NCBI GenBank assembly: GCA_910591455.2
Contig: OU342822.1
Location: 18,503,763 to 18,567,762 of the forward strand
Length of the DNA: 64,000 bases
Direction of reading: 5' to 3'
From: Pholis gunnellus
Taxonomy: Eukaryota; Chordata; Actinopteri; Perciformes; Pholidae
Every line of letters begins with the position of its first letter. Position 1 is the stretch's first letter. Shown here piece after piece: positions 1 to 48,765 of this stretch. The notes under the pieces were generated by a model. The model did no database searches. It saw only the letters and a program-made list of their open reading frames with translations, and was not told the origin of the DNA. The translations under genes were made by a program, and so were the position numbers.

Positions 1-1079
1 CGGACGATAATTAGAGGACAAGCCTACAGCTGACAGCCAGCGTTGAGACAAACTGATCATTCTTTTTAAACTGCAGTAAATCTGTGTCAAAACAACATGC
101 AATTTGAGCCCCTCCGATTCCTGCTTCATAATGCTATCATTGTTACAGCTTACCTCTGCTCACCCCTGCTGCTAGACATTGAGTGAGCACGTAGCAGCCT
201 GCTGGTTATACTATTAGCAGTACAGATGAGAGATGTCTGCGTGTCTGTAAAGTCAACCTGTAATTATCATGGCTGTATATCCCCGGGCTAGAGACTAAGT
301 CAGATTTATAGATTTATTCTGTCTTCAAATTAGCATCATGCCTCAGATTCCAGCATTTCATCTCGCAGTTCTGCTGGAATGTTTTGAGAGTAAGAAAAGG
401 AGTCATTGTAATTCACCAATACACATCCCGAAGCCACCGTCTGTAGAATGATGTTGGAGAGGCAACAATATGCGAGTGTGCATTAGAAAAACCTCATTGA
501 AGTGCGGCCTGCTCTCCTTGTATTTTTGTAACGGTTGCAGACTATTTTGATAAAAATAAAAAGGCCGCAACGGTATCTCATTTTATACGTCTGTGCTCCC
601 GCTACAGGGAGGTAATGCTGCCGGAGCTCACCAGCAACTGCAGCGCCATGAGGGCTCTTTGCTCATTTGAATGATTTAAAAGTGTTGCTGCCACAAGGCA
701 CAGCTCAGTACACTCATTCATAAATTGCTCCAGCTTTCCATCTTCAAGACGTGTACCAAATATAATACTGCACGTCTTAATTTGTATCTTTAGTTATTAT
801 GTTCTATTTTAGAGTTTAATTTAAGGAACTGGACGGCCAACGATATCACATGTGTTTAGTTTGATGAATAATCATTTTATGTCACAATGTTGTGCGTTAA
901 GTGGGCTATTAAGCTATTAAGTTTAGCACATTAAAAATATATTTCATTTAGTGACTGATTACCTTCACAAAGCTGCTGTCATTGTAATCTAGAGGAAGCA
1001 GTTCTCTGTGATCGTACAAATGTTTTTAAGATTTAGCTGGAAAGTCAAGATGACAAGGTGACGAGACAAAGACATCAGT

Positions 1080-1325
1080 GTAATTAAGTACTTTACTTGA
1101 GTTTTATACTACTGTATACCTTCTATTTCACTACATTTCAAAGGAAAATATGTACATTTTATCATCATAATATAGAATAATATGCCACTCACACAGGCCA
1201 TCTTTCTTCACAGCGAGTAGTTTTACTGTTTTTTTGATAATATTTCTGTATTTTTCAGTGCAGGACTTTTGCTTGTAATCTTACCGGCCTTACTACTATT
1301 TGAAGAAGATGATCTGAATATTTCC
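1080..1325. repeat. copy of a common teleost dispersed repeat ('tactcaagtaaaagtac' family)
   Basis: The stretch runs AAGTACTTTACTTGAGT, then CACTACATTTCAAAGG, a GGCCATC block, TGCAGGACTTTTGCTTGTAA and finally GATCTGAATATTT. From memory this is the order of blocks in a very abundant non-autonomous repeat of percomorph fish. The ends are degenerate and I name no family. A second fragment is at about 24340-24420. Confidence 0.55.
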
Positions 1326-2999
1326 CGCGGCAAAGAAGAAGCCACTGATGTGAAAAACGCTCATGATTTCGTAAAATGTATTTCAGGTATGCATTTTATA
1401 ACAACACTAGTGTTTAACTGGGCTTCACTTTAAAACTACTCCCAGAAAGCACAGTAAGCCTCTAATTCTTTACAAGCGTATTTAATCTGCGTGCGTGTTT
1501 TAACGGCACATACTGGAATGCAGGTTCTTTTTAAGAAAGTGTTTACAAGTGCTCCCTCGCCCAGCCATCCTATAATAGATGCATACCTACGTGTCACTAT
1601 GCTGTTGGATTAGTCAAATTCCAGCATACATTATTATCTCTGTTTGAAGTTCAGTGGGGTTTTTTTCCCATGAGGAGTAAATACATTCCTCAGTTGTTCT
1701 GTCCCAGAGTGATCTCTGCTGACTCAGAGAAAAAGATTGCACACCTACCGAGCATCTAATAGACAACGCCTCGGGCTTTTCTTTGTGTGCACGTATACTG
1801 TACGTGTGCAGACGGCTTATTTTACAGTTCAACCTCGTCCTTGATGTAGCAACACAGACTCTCATTTACACTCTGCAGACTGTAGCGCTCCGCTGTCAGT
1901 GAGAAAGAAACATCAATCTCACATTAACATTAAGGGGTTCAGGTGTTAAATATGAGCTCATAAATCCTGATACAAAAACAGCTTTATTAAACTGCTATTT
2001 AATGATGAAAATAACTGTAAAAAACAGATATAAATGTCAGATGTAATATAGTTGTACATACAGCACACACTATGGTAACCTCTTTTTTTTCTCATTCAGT
2101 ATAAATCTGGGTTGACTCAGGAGTATTCCCATCTGATTTGAATTTGATACTCAGACAGCAATAAGATATAAAGCCATGAACTATGGGACAGTTGTGTGAG
2201 CTCTTTAAAACGATTATCCTAAGACAATACAGCCAGTAAACTGTGGGAGCTGGCCCGCCTTCCTGCGCTGCAGGCCGTATTGTGACTGGTTCAAGTCGGC
2301 GTCCTGCTCATACATCTTTCTAAAATTATACACCACAATGAGGAAAAGCGGCCACTTCTAAACAATGTCAAAAATTCAGATTTAGATCCCCCTCTTTCTT
2401 TTTTTCCTTTTTTTATCGTGTTATTGTGTTACACAGGGACTGAAAGACGAGTCACGGCATTATGAAATCATGTGAGGAGGGCAATTATCCATCACAAAAA
2501 CCCCACAGAAAGAAAACAAAAAAAAAAATAACCCACCGACCGGAGGAGACAACAGAGCCTTTTGTTAGCCCCATTGTCAGTGACACAGTGCCGAACTCCT
2601 CCTCATAATGGCTTGTTTCTCCAGTGAGCCGTCTGCCTTCATCAGGCGTACTTTGTTCTCGACAGCGAGTAAACTTGAGTTTCTGAGAAACATAATGGGC
2701 GGCTTATGTATAAGCTCATTCAGGTTTGCGATTGGCTGCCGTGACCTCTGGATCTGAGTCACGGCCAAGCGCCGAGTTAACGTATTCCTCCCCAACACTC
2801 GCTGCACGCACGACACACACACACAGTCATTTCTGTTATTGACATTTGCCCAGAGTGACGGCATCCTGCGACCGGGGGGGCCATCATGTGACCTCGTAGT
2901 GGAGTTGTATCATCAGCACGATGTAATTATAATGCTGACTTAGCGGTTCAGATGCCTGAACTCGGTTGACCTCGGTCCAGCAGATTTTGTAAAAAACTC

Positions 3000-4240
3000 T
3001 CAGCTGTTGACAACTGACCACGCAATGACAGGGTTCCCGGTGGCCGCGGCGACACTGCACCGACCTCAGCGTAGAGTCAGAGTAGAGGCTGGAGCATCAC
3101 GGGGTCCTCAGTCACGGGCCAGCGAGTCTTTGGTATGAAGACGCCGCTGGAAGTCTCGGATCAGGTCTCAGCGGCTGGACCTGTCCTCGCCTTTAACACA
3201 GCATGGCATATATAAACCAGACAGAGGGGCTCGCGGAGGACCGCGTTGCTTTTTCATACTGAGAAGAACCATAAAGTTTCTCAGAGGTGGAGAAGAGTGA
3301 GGGGAAGAGTGCGGGAGAGTGGTGTGCATGCCAAGAGAGAAAGATATACAGAAGTGCACCCCTCCATCTACTTAGCACACAAATTAAAATAAGTTGTCAG
3401 TGAGCATTTTAGAAATCGTCGCTCGGGTCTCAGCGGGCCACGCTGTTTGAACTGCAGTGTAGGTAGGTAGGCAGTGTTTATCCTGGACCTGGCCCTTGAT
3501 TAAAATGAGGAATGGAGAAGAAGAAAAAAAAACGCAAAATGGCCGAGTCTGTCGGTGGTCAGCCACAGCCTCCTCATCGCAGCCTCCACCGCTGATCTGA
3601 CTTTCCCCCCTCTTTTTGCAATTTTTATGTAATCACAACTCCAAGAGCTATTTTTAATGTGTGTTTAGGTTGTGCGCCCGCCATGCGATATTAAACATTT
3701 CCCCTTATTACCTAAAGGCCAACTTTATTTTCCCTCAAAGCTGTGACTCCAAAAACATCTGTCCAGACACCACAAGAAAGGGCCTAAAGTCACTGGAAGA
3801 TGTAGATACCGCTGCTGGACTCCAGAAGAAAAATATCTACTTTTCATTAAGTATATACCGTACCCGTACCTCGCCAAACAATTCACACAGAACATCAACA
3901 TCCTCTTGGCGACGCGGCGTCGTGGATCGAGTTTCTGCACCTCCGTGAGTTTTGGGGCCGTGTCGAAAGTGAACTCCTCCACGACTCTCGCTTCGCTGTA
4001 TGGGTCCCGGGGTCACCGTGCCGCCTCAGCAAGCGCTGTGAGGAGATATTTACGTTCACACCGGCCGGCGCAGCGGCCAACAGGAGCTGATTGCAAAGTG
4101 GTGTTTGTTTCCAATGAAAGCACGTTAATTCGGGCTCGGGCCGCAGTGTAAACTACCTTGGCGTTTTACAGATGTCGCCTGTTAAAGCGAATCACTGTAC
4201 CTGCCTGTTTGCCCCCGGCCCGGGCCGTTCTGATGCCTCG
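3000..4240. other. CpG-rich patch
   Basis: CpG dinucleotides are far denser than in the flanks, especially at 3030-3100 and 3900-4110. It could be a promoter or CpG island, for example for an antisense transcript. Short open frames exist on both strands (minus 3725-3990, plus 3906-4151), but none resembles a protein I know. Confidence 0.35.
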
Positions 4241-4789
4241 CCAGAGAGAGTACACAACACGAGCCAAAAGGGGCTATTAATAAGCCCTTCCTCTTCTAAT
4301 ACTGTAATACCTCCACGTGTGTAATGTCTGCTCTGGGCTAATTATGTCACGGCTATTTTAGCTCTCGCAGAGAGACGAATACAGACAGACTCAGTCTGAG
4401 TTCATTTGAACTCATCTTGAGTGTCATTATCCCCCAATATATTTTTTCCCAGAAATACTCTGTTTGCAAGAAATCATTTCCTGTTAAAAACTAGTCCACG
4501 GCGAAGTTCATCAGCTGCGACAAAAGCGAGGAAAGCAGCAGCAGCGCCGAATTTACTCTCACACACGCAGAGCTCTCTTAATAGCATGTGTAATTTTAAA
4601 GCATGTTCCAACACATGATACCTCTATTATGTTTCTGCGAGAGCTTGTGATAACAAAACGAGTCCACTTGAAGGTGTGTGGTCCTGAGTGGTAGGAGAGA
4701 GAGAAAGTGTCTGGCAGGGTGGGCCATCGACCACAGTCCTCAGGGCAGACCTTGGCCAGAGCTCAGAGTACGGCCGGGCTCTTCAGCTC

Positions 4790-4791
<2 letters not shown>

Positions 4792-4839
<48 letters not shown>
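4792..4839. repeat. (CA)n microsatellite
   Basis: Pure CA dinucleotide array of about 24 units. Confidence 0.97.
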
Positions 4840-4840
<1 letters not shown>

Positions 4841-6027
4841 GTATAGCAAGTGTAGTATACGGCCACCAGTGGAGAACCAGTAATGAATGAAATATTATAT
4901 TCCACATCATATTCCAGCCTTTAACATTATTACCTTCACATAAAAACCTTTTTTTTTTTTTTTTACAGCAAGGAGGACATATATTACAAAAATTGTCTGT
5001 ACAGCAAAATGAAGTCCGTTCCGCCTCAAGTGAAATTTATTTATATGATTTATTGCGTAGAACTCTTTCTCCACTGCTTCTATACATACATAGTATGACT
5101 TAGATATGTTTAAATACAATAAAACAAACAATCTCGTAATATAATTGCTAAAAATCCCTCCAATCAGGCCGGAATATAAATGCAATAAATACCGTATTCG
5201 CAGTTTTTTTTCCCCAAATGTCCCAAAAAGATTATACTTTGGAAAACAAAATCAAAAGCTTTCATTTGCATGTTTTGGTGATTAGATCAGCGGTGAGTTG
5301 AGTTGAATCTTCAGACTTTGCTTACAGACACAAGTAGGTTGTGGTCAAGGTTTCAGTGATGGAAACAGTTTGTTGTGATTTTCTTAAGGTGGGTGAACCG
5401 CTGACCCGACCCAAAGTTTGGCAAGTAAAACAATATTTGGCCGACTTCAGCTAAACTTTGTTACCGTATCGTGGGGGGAAACATCATCCATCCCTTGCAG
5501 TTTCAACCCTTGCCGTTCGTGAAGAATTCCCGCAGAGACATCCGAGACTACAGCGTCGTCATAGCTCAGGATACTCACCATCGAGGTTGTTTATCACATG
5601 CCGTGCCACCCAAGGAGTGATGTTTGCTGCCATGTGAGTTGAGGTTTGACATTTATGCTTTATTTTTCATTCGCTATGTTAGATTCAATCACGATGTGCG
5701 AATTACATTCCCATCAACCTGAGTGTAATTTACTGTGGCTCAGCAGAACTCACTGCACTCCGTCCTAAAGCTGAACGCTTCTGACAGCAAAGCATCCATT
5801 CGCAGTTACCTTAAAAGTGTTTATACATGTCCTGGAATATTATTCCTCGAGGTATCGAGTGCCAAACTAAAGCTCATGTACGGCCCCGTCTTTGCCATGG
5901 CGCTGGCGATCCAAAACATATAATCTAACAATTATTAAGGAAGACTGTTGATCAGCATATATAGCATCAATGTAAACTGCATGGTTGACATGATCGATTA
6001 CATCTGTGAGTAGCAATCTGGGATATT

Positions 6028-6030
<3 letters not shown>

Positions 6031-6110
<80 letters not shown>
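6031..6110. repeat. (TG)n microsatellite, 80 bp
   Basis: Pure TG array of 40 units. It produces spurious Val/Cys and Thr/His open frames on the two strands. Confidence 0.98.
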
Positions 6111-6113
<3 letters not shown>

Positions 6114-7483
6114 CATCTGAGCAGGCCTTTCCCTAAGGATTCTGTAACATGCGCTGCAACTCCGGAGGCGTGTTCTTGTTTTAGACAGCAAATATTTACA
6201 AAGCACCGAGCCAAGGAAAATGTCTCACTGCACAGAAATAAGGTAGGCCGCAGAGAAGTGCTGTTGGATTTGTGGGGATTGTTTGTATTTCATGTTTTTT
6301 TTTATTCACTGCTTCTTTTTTTTTTTTTTTTAACTCTATATTAAGGTCATTAAGATCTGAAATAAATAAGGGCCCCATTTCTAAATAATGAAACATGTTT
6401 AGCTGAAGCATTTCAACAGATTATTTACTTAATTGCTTAGACAGATGTCTTTTTATTTATATTTGGAGCTTAAAGTTATTTGTATTGAGTGTGCAAACAC
6501 TGGTCAGAGTTACTAATTTGTTTATTGACCTCAGTTGGATGAAATGCAATAATATGTACATCGTTGATGTCCGTTGATTTACAATTTAACTATCGGCATT
6601 ATAATTATAACAATTTCTGCCTTTTCAGATACTTCGAGACAAACGACCAAGTGCAAATCCAAAAAATGTAAAAATGAGTTTATGTCCAAAAATACACCCA
6701 CAAATGGTTGAACATATCTTATCACTCACCTCTTGCGGTGTCTATCTGTCCTTCAGATTTTGGTTTGAAGATATGTCTGCTGTCACAACAGTGCACTAGA
6801 GGTCAAAGTACGTATATTTGTGACACTATAGAACGCAATAAATAACTTAAACACAAATTATCCACAAAACACAGTTTTAATTGGGGGACTATTTTCTTCA
6901 GCAGAAAGTAGTTCCAATGAAAACAGTTCACAGTGAGGACTGTCTACTATGAGTAGTAATGGGGACACTGAATATCAGGGTTATCTAGAAACGCATTGGC
7001 ACAGATAACATGCCATTTTTTTAAAATGTATTTCTTTAAAATCACAGGCTACAGTGAAACAACAGTGAGGGATTTAATAACGATTGAAAGTTAGTTTCCA
7101 CTGGCAGCTAACAAATCATAAGAAAAGAGCCCGAAGCTGTTCGACTCTTTTCTGCTTAGTCACACTTGCCCACCGGCCAGCGACACGACGACTGATGTGC
7201 TTTCGAACCTGACTGAACTCCCAGCTTCATTCCACGCGTTCCTCTGCTTTTCGTACCAACCCCCCCCCCACCGTCTGTGTTTTTGATCTTTGAAACAAAC
7301 ACCTACGGACGCCGATCAAAGACGAGCTGCGACGTGTGAGGTTGTGTGCTGCATGCGCGAGTGTGGGAATCTGTGTGTTTGGAGTGGGATGATTCACCGT
7401 TGATTGTTCACGAGCTGCCCGAGCTGCACTACTTGTTGGCAGGCCATTCTTGCAGGGCGTCTGTGTTACAGTGTGTGTGTGTG

Positions 7484-7518
<35 letters not shown>

Positions 7519-8082
7519 CCAAGTGTTCGCGAGACTGTGAGAAGGCATCTCTTTCACAGAGGAGACAGGTGGCCACGATTTACGGCCTCTTACTGGAATG
7601 GCCCTTGTCTGTCGCTTCCATGAGAGCCAATTAAAGGTCAGTGCAGACTTGCATGCAATGCACACACATTTGTTGTGTACACTCGTGACACAATAACGTG
7701 ACTACTGTCTGTGACACGGCAACCTGAAGAGTGTGAAACGAGAGAGAAAAGCTTTAAAATTCGGGCTGCGAAAGTGACACTGAAGCAGCTCTCACACACT
7801 CTGTAAATAAGCAAGTTTCACACCGCCTCCGCTTTCTCCTCACACACACACACACTCACCCAGCCTTTCTGTCTCTCTCTCTCTTTCCCCATTCTCTCTG
7901 CTGCACATGCATACACAGACAAACACACACACCCAGTCTCACACACACCGCCAGCCAGCCAGCCAGCCATTCGCTCCTCACTCACACCCTCAAATCTTAC
8001 CAAGCTCAGCTCTCACTGCTCAGAGGCAGACGGGAGCAGCAACGGCAGCCTGTTAAAGGAGCTGAGGGACGGAGCAGCAGAG

Positions 8083-8114
<32 letters not shown>

Positions 8115-8329
8115 ATGAAAGAGTGACGGGAGAGCAAAGCAGAGAGAGCGCTGTTCCCCATATGCTGAGAAGGCACGGGCAGTTGAACAAGCTGCCCCCC
8201 CACCCCCGCCCCCACCGAAGCCTCCTGACTCATGGGAGCGTCAGACCCCGATCCCCCAGAGAGCCTGCAAAAACGCCGCCGAACCACGCTTAAGCGAGAA
8301 GGAGGGGAGCCAGAGAGGAGAGAAAAAAG

Positions 8330-8505
8330 TCCTGGGAGGGGGGAGAGAGAGAGGAGAGAGGGAAGAAAGCCACAACGGTAGGCTGTCCCACTCAACTGCT
8401 CTGCCGTGATGACGTCAGGGGGCATGTGACCCAGGCTCTCCAGTGACGGCACATGGAGGGCAGGAAAGAGACGAGTTTTAAAGCTGGTGCCTCTTGGGTT
8501 GTGTG
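8330..8505 (+). promoter_or_regulatory. runx2: runx2 distal promoter P1 core
   Basis: A GA-rich purine block (8331-8365) is followed by GCCACAACGGTAGGCTGTC near 8369-8387, then TTTTAAAGCT at 8476-8485. From memory, the same blocks occur in the same order in mammalian RUNX2 P1, just upstream of the transcription start. A perfect palindromic CRE (TGACGTCA) is at 8410-8417; I do not recall it in mammals. TTTTAAAG would be a weak TATA-like element placing the start near 8505. The exact start cannot be fixed without transcript data. Confidence 0.75.
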
Positions 8506-8639
8506 AGGGCTCCGCTCGCCTCCCAAACAACCACAGAACCACAGACGTGCGGCTCGGGGCTTGGTGTTTGAGGGCGACCCGGAGTGTAAATGGTTAATCG
8601 TCGCGGGCCAGCACCAGTCACAGGGACGGCGCTAAGCGA
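8505..8639 (+). other. runx2: runx2 P1 leader (5'UTR) with tandem RUNX sites
   Basis: Two perfect RUNX sites, AACCACA at 8529-8535 and 8537-8543, are separated by one base. A degenerate third site, TGCGGC at 8548-8553, follows. AAATGGTTAATC at 8588-8599 also matches my memory of the mammalian P1 leader. RUNX sites in this leader are known in mammals to mediate autoregulation. The segment ends at a GTAAGT that looks like a splice donor (8640-8645). Confidence 0.65.
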
Positions 8640-8873
8640 GTAAGTACGTTTCCAACCACACTCGCCAAGCAAGCAAGTCCGACACCATCTGATCTATCCG
8701 CAGAGGCGATATTTGCCTCTGCAATTTTTCTTTTTTCTTTTTTTTTGCTCTATAAAACCAGACCTGGTTGTTACTTGTGGTCATCCAAATAGTTGATTCG
8801 TAAAAAAGCATGTCTTTTGGATAGCTTTTCCATTTTTTTTTTCTTCATGACACGCTGCGTGCTCTTGGTTTAG
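8640..8873 (+). other. runx2: probable 5'UTR intron of the P1 transcript
   Basis: The segment opens with consensus donor GTAAGT at 8640-8645. It ends at TTTAG (8869-8873) after pyrimidine runs at 8832-8844. If spliced, the conserved leader joins directly to the exon holding the P1 start codon. A TATAAAA at 8751-8757 and a RUNX motif (TTGTGGTCA, about 8774-8782) lie inside. The alternative reading is an unspliced leader, or a start site at that TATAAAA. Confidence 0.5.
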
Positions 8874-45151
<36,278 letters not shown>

Positions 45152-46979
45152 AGAAAACCAACGAGGGCGGAGATCGGAAGTCAACTGATGTTGTGGTTTG
45201 AAAGCACAAAACCTTTTTTTTTTTTTTTTTTTTCTTTTTTAATTGAAAAGGGGATTTTTGAGCTCTCATCAGCTATCTCTGCTTTTTACTTGGAAATTAA
45301 AGTAGAGATAAAAAAGAAGAAGAAAAAACAGACTCGTATGGACTTGTCTTCCTGGAATGTGTTTTGACCAAAACACTACAAAGGGAGTCATTCTCACAGC
45401 AATAATGAGAGAGACATTTTTGGTTTACTAGGCCCAAGTGGATGAGACATTATTTCAGTTTTATTATAATCCACAAGCTAAGGGATGCTTCAAACAATAT
45501 TTGTAAAAGACTGCCTCTTTTGTATAGTGTTTGTATTTCAATAAGGCTTTTTGCAGAGCATGTTTTTGTACTACGACAATATCAAGATGCAAGTTAGGCA
45601 CTGAGTAGCAAGTGATGAGAGTAACACATATGTTACCTTAAGTGGTATGGACAGTAAATTTGCTTTAAAACCAATTAATTTAACTTGTATATTGTGGGTG
45701 AAACGTTGATGTAGATTAAGGCGTTTTCTTAGTTTTAACTTATAAAGCCATAAATTATGTATTGTATTTGAAACTTGAGTCAAAGAAGTGTAATCTGAAT
45801 ATTTTTGATGCATCTATATGACTAAGTTAAAATGATATTTTTTTTTTTTGATTGGTAATTTAAGAGAGTGAGAGGTTTCATTTTTTTTTTTTTTGTAGTA
45901 GTACCCAAAGATTTAAATCGTTTCGAATATGAAATGTAATATCCAAAGAGTATTGCAACATGTTTTCTTCTGGCGTAACTTTCACTTCAACCGCTCCACA
46001 CGTTAAGAGCCCGACATCCTCGCTAGGCGTTGACACACATTTGGCTCAGAATCAAACCTTTATCGGCCTTTATTGAGCAATAACTGGTGTTGTGCCTCTT
46101 GGCAGCATACCTTGAAAGAGAGCTTTTTAAAAAAAGAGTAATTATTATCCGTTGGGGGAAATTCTGCTTGATTTCTTTGGTTTGTCTAGTCTGACATGCG
46201 CACAGATATTTGTGTATTTTATCGTCCAAATAAGAAATGGTACGTTTACACATGAACTGACATGTAGCCCAAAGATTATTCTGTCAACACGCCTAGTTGG
46301 TGCTCCGAGTGCGCTCCAAAGCAGCCGGTTTCAGACTTTTAAGGTTCACTTATTTTTTACGATACATCAACTCCTCAGGACTGGAATAATCTCTGGACGA
46401 TCTCTTTTCTTTTTTTTTCCATATCCAGTCCGGCTGAATCCTCTTGTCAAGGTTAACGGGAAAACATGCCAATATCATGTGCAAAGAGATGGCTTTGAAA
46501 AAGTTTGTCTTAGTGTGTGACACACACGGGTACTTTCTTTGTTTGTTCCTTTGCTTTTTTTTTCTCTTTCAGTCTCAGAGACTGGAAAGGAAATATCACA
46601 GCTAAAGACAAAAGAGACTGTGACATTCCTTCTGACAATTATTTATTTCCCCTTTTTTTATTTTATTCTTTGGCTTTTGCTGACATGGTTTTCCTAATAG
46701 GTTTGTATCATCCACACTCAGCACCAGTATGAAAGGAGGTCTGATATTTTCCCATTTTTTTAGTTAGGAGTTGAAGTTAAAGGAAAAAGTGCAAAAAAAA
46801 AACAGAGGTGATTGGATGCAGCTGCTGGCAGCAAACTGGTACCCAAAAAATATGGGAGACTTGTGTACGTTTGTTTCATAAAGCACTTATTTCTTGTTTT
46901 ATTTCTAGCAGCACTAGCGGCGGGCTGCCAGCAGGGCTCGTGGTTTTGGTCCTCAGTGCCGATATAACGCCACTGGAGT

Positions 46980-47014
<35 letters not shown>

Positions 47015-47975
47015 ACTCACACACTCACACAGAATGGATAACACTTGGCCAAACAAGCCCATTTTACATTGGAGTTGAATCTGATCTCACAAGGCAGTTG
47101 GTATTTGTTTGAAAAGAAAGCATTTTCCTTGCTTTCATACAGCATGATATTCAGTGCATGGAGGTAATATAATAACCCAATTTGAAAAGCTGAGAAAAAC
47201 ACGCCCCTGTCCAAGGATCAGACTTCAAGCTTTTCATTGAAGGTTTGCACGCAGCGCCTCTCTCCCAGCCTCTGCAGAGGATGTTCTGAAGTCACTTAAT
47301 GGAATTGAACATGTCACACTACATTTCCCCGACTGCTTCAGCCCAAAACCAAGTCTTTCTTTTTTGCTGTTACAGTGTAACATAAGAAAGCAAATCAAAA
47401 CCTTTTAGATTGCCGTGATTTTATAGCTTTTCTTCCTGTTACAAATGTATTCAGTGTCTCCATAGTAACTATGCACATCTGTTGGAATTTATTTAATCTG
47501 CTTTTTTTCTTTCCAAACTTTGAACAGGAAATGGTCTTTTGAAAACTGTTTACACATCAACGCAGCACTGACATCCCATTTTGTCCTCATCTGCTTTTGT
47601 TTGTGTTTTGTTTCTTCTTCTTCAGTAAACAAGGTTCATCCCTTCTTTTTTTTTCTTTCCTTTGGTTAAATGTTGCGTACAAACCGTGTATTATTTAATG
47701 ATCAACATGTATGATATCCAGGAACCATACCTTACCCTGCTCTTATGTAAAGTTTACTTGTTATGTCTTTTGTTGTGCTTCTTCTCTCATGAACTGTCAG
47801 GAAAATGAAATTAATGGAGACTCCATTAGTAGCTGGTACGTTTCATAAAGATCATCAAGTGAGTTTTTTTTGTTGTTTTTTTTAAAGGGACAAACAGACC
47901 TGACAACAGTGAGTGAAATTGGCATTGTGATTGTACATTTTGTTTATTTTAAGAATAAAATAGGAATTTTGTAAC
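45152..47975 (+). other. runx2: runx2 3'UTR (probable extent)
   Basis: AT-rich sequence with long T tracts (45212-45232, 45837-45850, 45879-45894). The best poly-A signal I see is AATAAA at 47954-47959, so cleavage near 47975 would give a 2.8 kb UTR, in line with the multi-kilobase UTR of mammalian RUNX2. An earlier ATTAAA at 45297-45302 could give a short form. A (CA)n tract lies at 46981-47008. The end is inference. Confidence 0.45.
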
Positions 47976-48296
47976 TTAATTCTTCTTCTCTGTCTATTTT
48001 CATTTAACGCCCCCTCCTCCACGAAAACAAAGGTGTTTTCCTTTCTGTTACATAATGACGTGTGTTGTTGGCGTGACATGTTATTTTCACTGTCACACAA
48101 GATAGTAATGAAGTCAGTGAGTATTATCATCATTTAAAATGCAGTAAACAGTTAAATATGTCTTTGTTTCACATGAACCTGTTGATTTTTTGTATCATTT
48201 TTTAGCCAAATCTCAAAATTCTCCAAAGGTGTGACTGTCTCAGGCCGGCTTCAATGAATTAAAACTTTTATAAAGTTTATAAGAAATGACAAAAAA

Positions 48297-48765
48297 AAAG
48301 GGGACACATCATGAAAAACTCACCTTTCAGTGTGCACATGCATTTGGGTATCTGGAGTTCCTACCAACCTACAAACTATAACAGAAAACAACCCAGTCCG
48401 TTTTTTTGTGGGCTGCCTGGATCAGAAAACATGTGTTTCAACAAGCCAATTAGATTTGGCTCCTCTTATGTCACATGGTTCATGAGAATATAAGGCCCTC
48501 CCACCTGAGTGTCTCCTCCCACGGCTTGAGAACTACCTTTGCAAAGGTGCATCACATTTTTCATGCAAGACAATCAGCAGACTGAGCTTTTTTTCGGGAG
48601 CAGGGCTTAAAGAGACAGGCGCTAAAACGGAGCGTTTCAGACAGAGGGGGAAAACAGGTATATTCAGACAGACAATATTAGAAAAATAATGCATTTTTTG
48701 GAACATTAAAGCATGTAAACGTGTTCTAGTATAAACCCAAAATACAAGTATGATATGTCCCCTTT
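48297..48765. mobile_element. non-autonomous DNA transposon-like element with terminal inverted repeats
   Basis: The left end AAAGGGGACACATCAT (48297-48312) and the right end ATGATATGTCCCCTTT (48750-48765) are inverted repeats of each other with one mismatch in 16. The 469-base element has no coding capacity. The right end, including GCATGTAAACGTGTTCTAGT and a near-terminal ATATGTCCCCTTTAA, matches a repeat I recall as abundant in percomorph fish. No target-site duplication is obvious because the left flank is an A run. Superfamily unassigned. Confidence 0.75.

Larger units (their letters stand above)
1..8329. other. non-coding sequence upstream of runx2 P1
   Basis: No exon is supported. In mammals the 5' part of SUPT3H lies antisense here, overlapping RUNX2. 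I searched the minus strand by eye for its histone-fold residues (LHETAVLVEDVV and neighbours) and did not see them. The stretch holds a repeat (1080-1325), a CpG-rich patch (about 3000-4240), the (CA)n at 4792-4839 and (TG)n at 6031-6110. The rest is AT-rich with no recognisable gene. Confidence 0.6.

Noticed and set aside
8006..8542. 178-codon minus-strand open frame over P1
   Set aside because: Low-complexity Ser/Leu reading of the GA-rich P1 promoter, on the strand opposite runx2.
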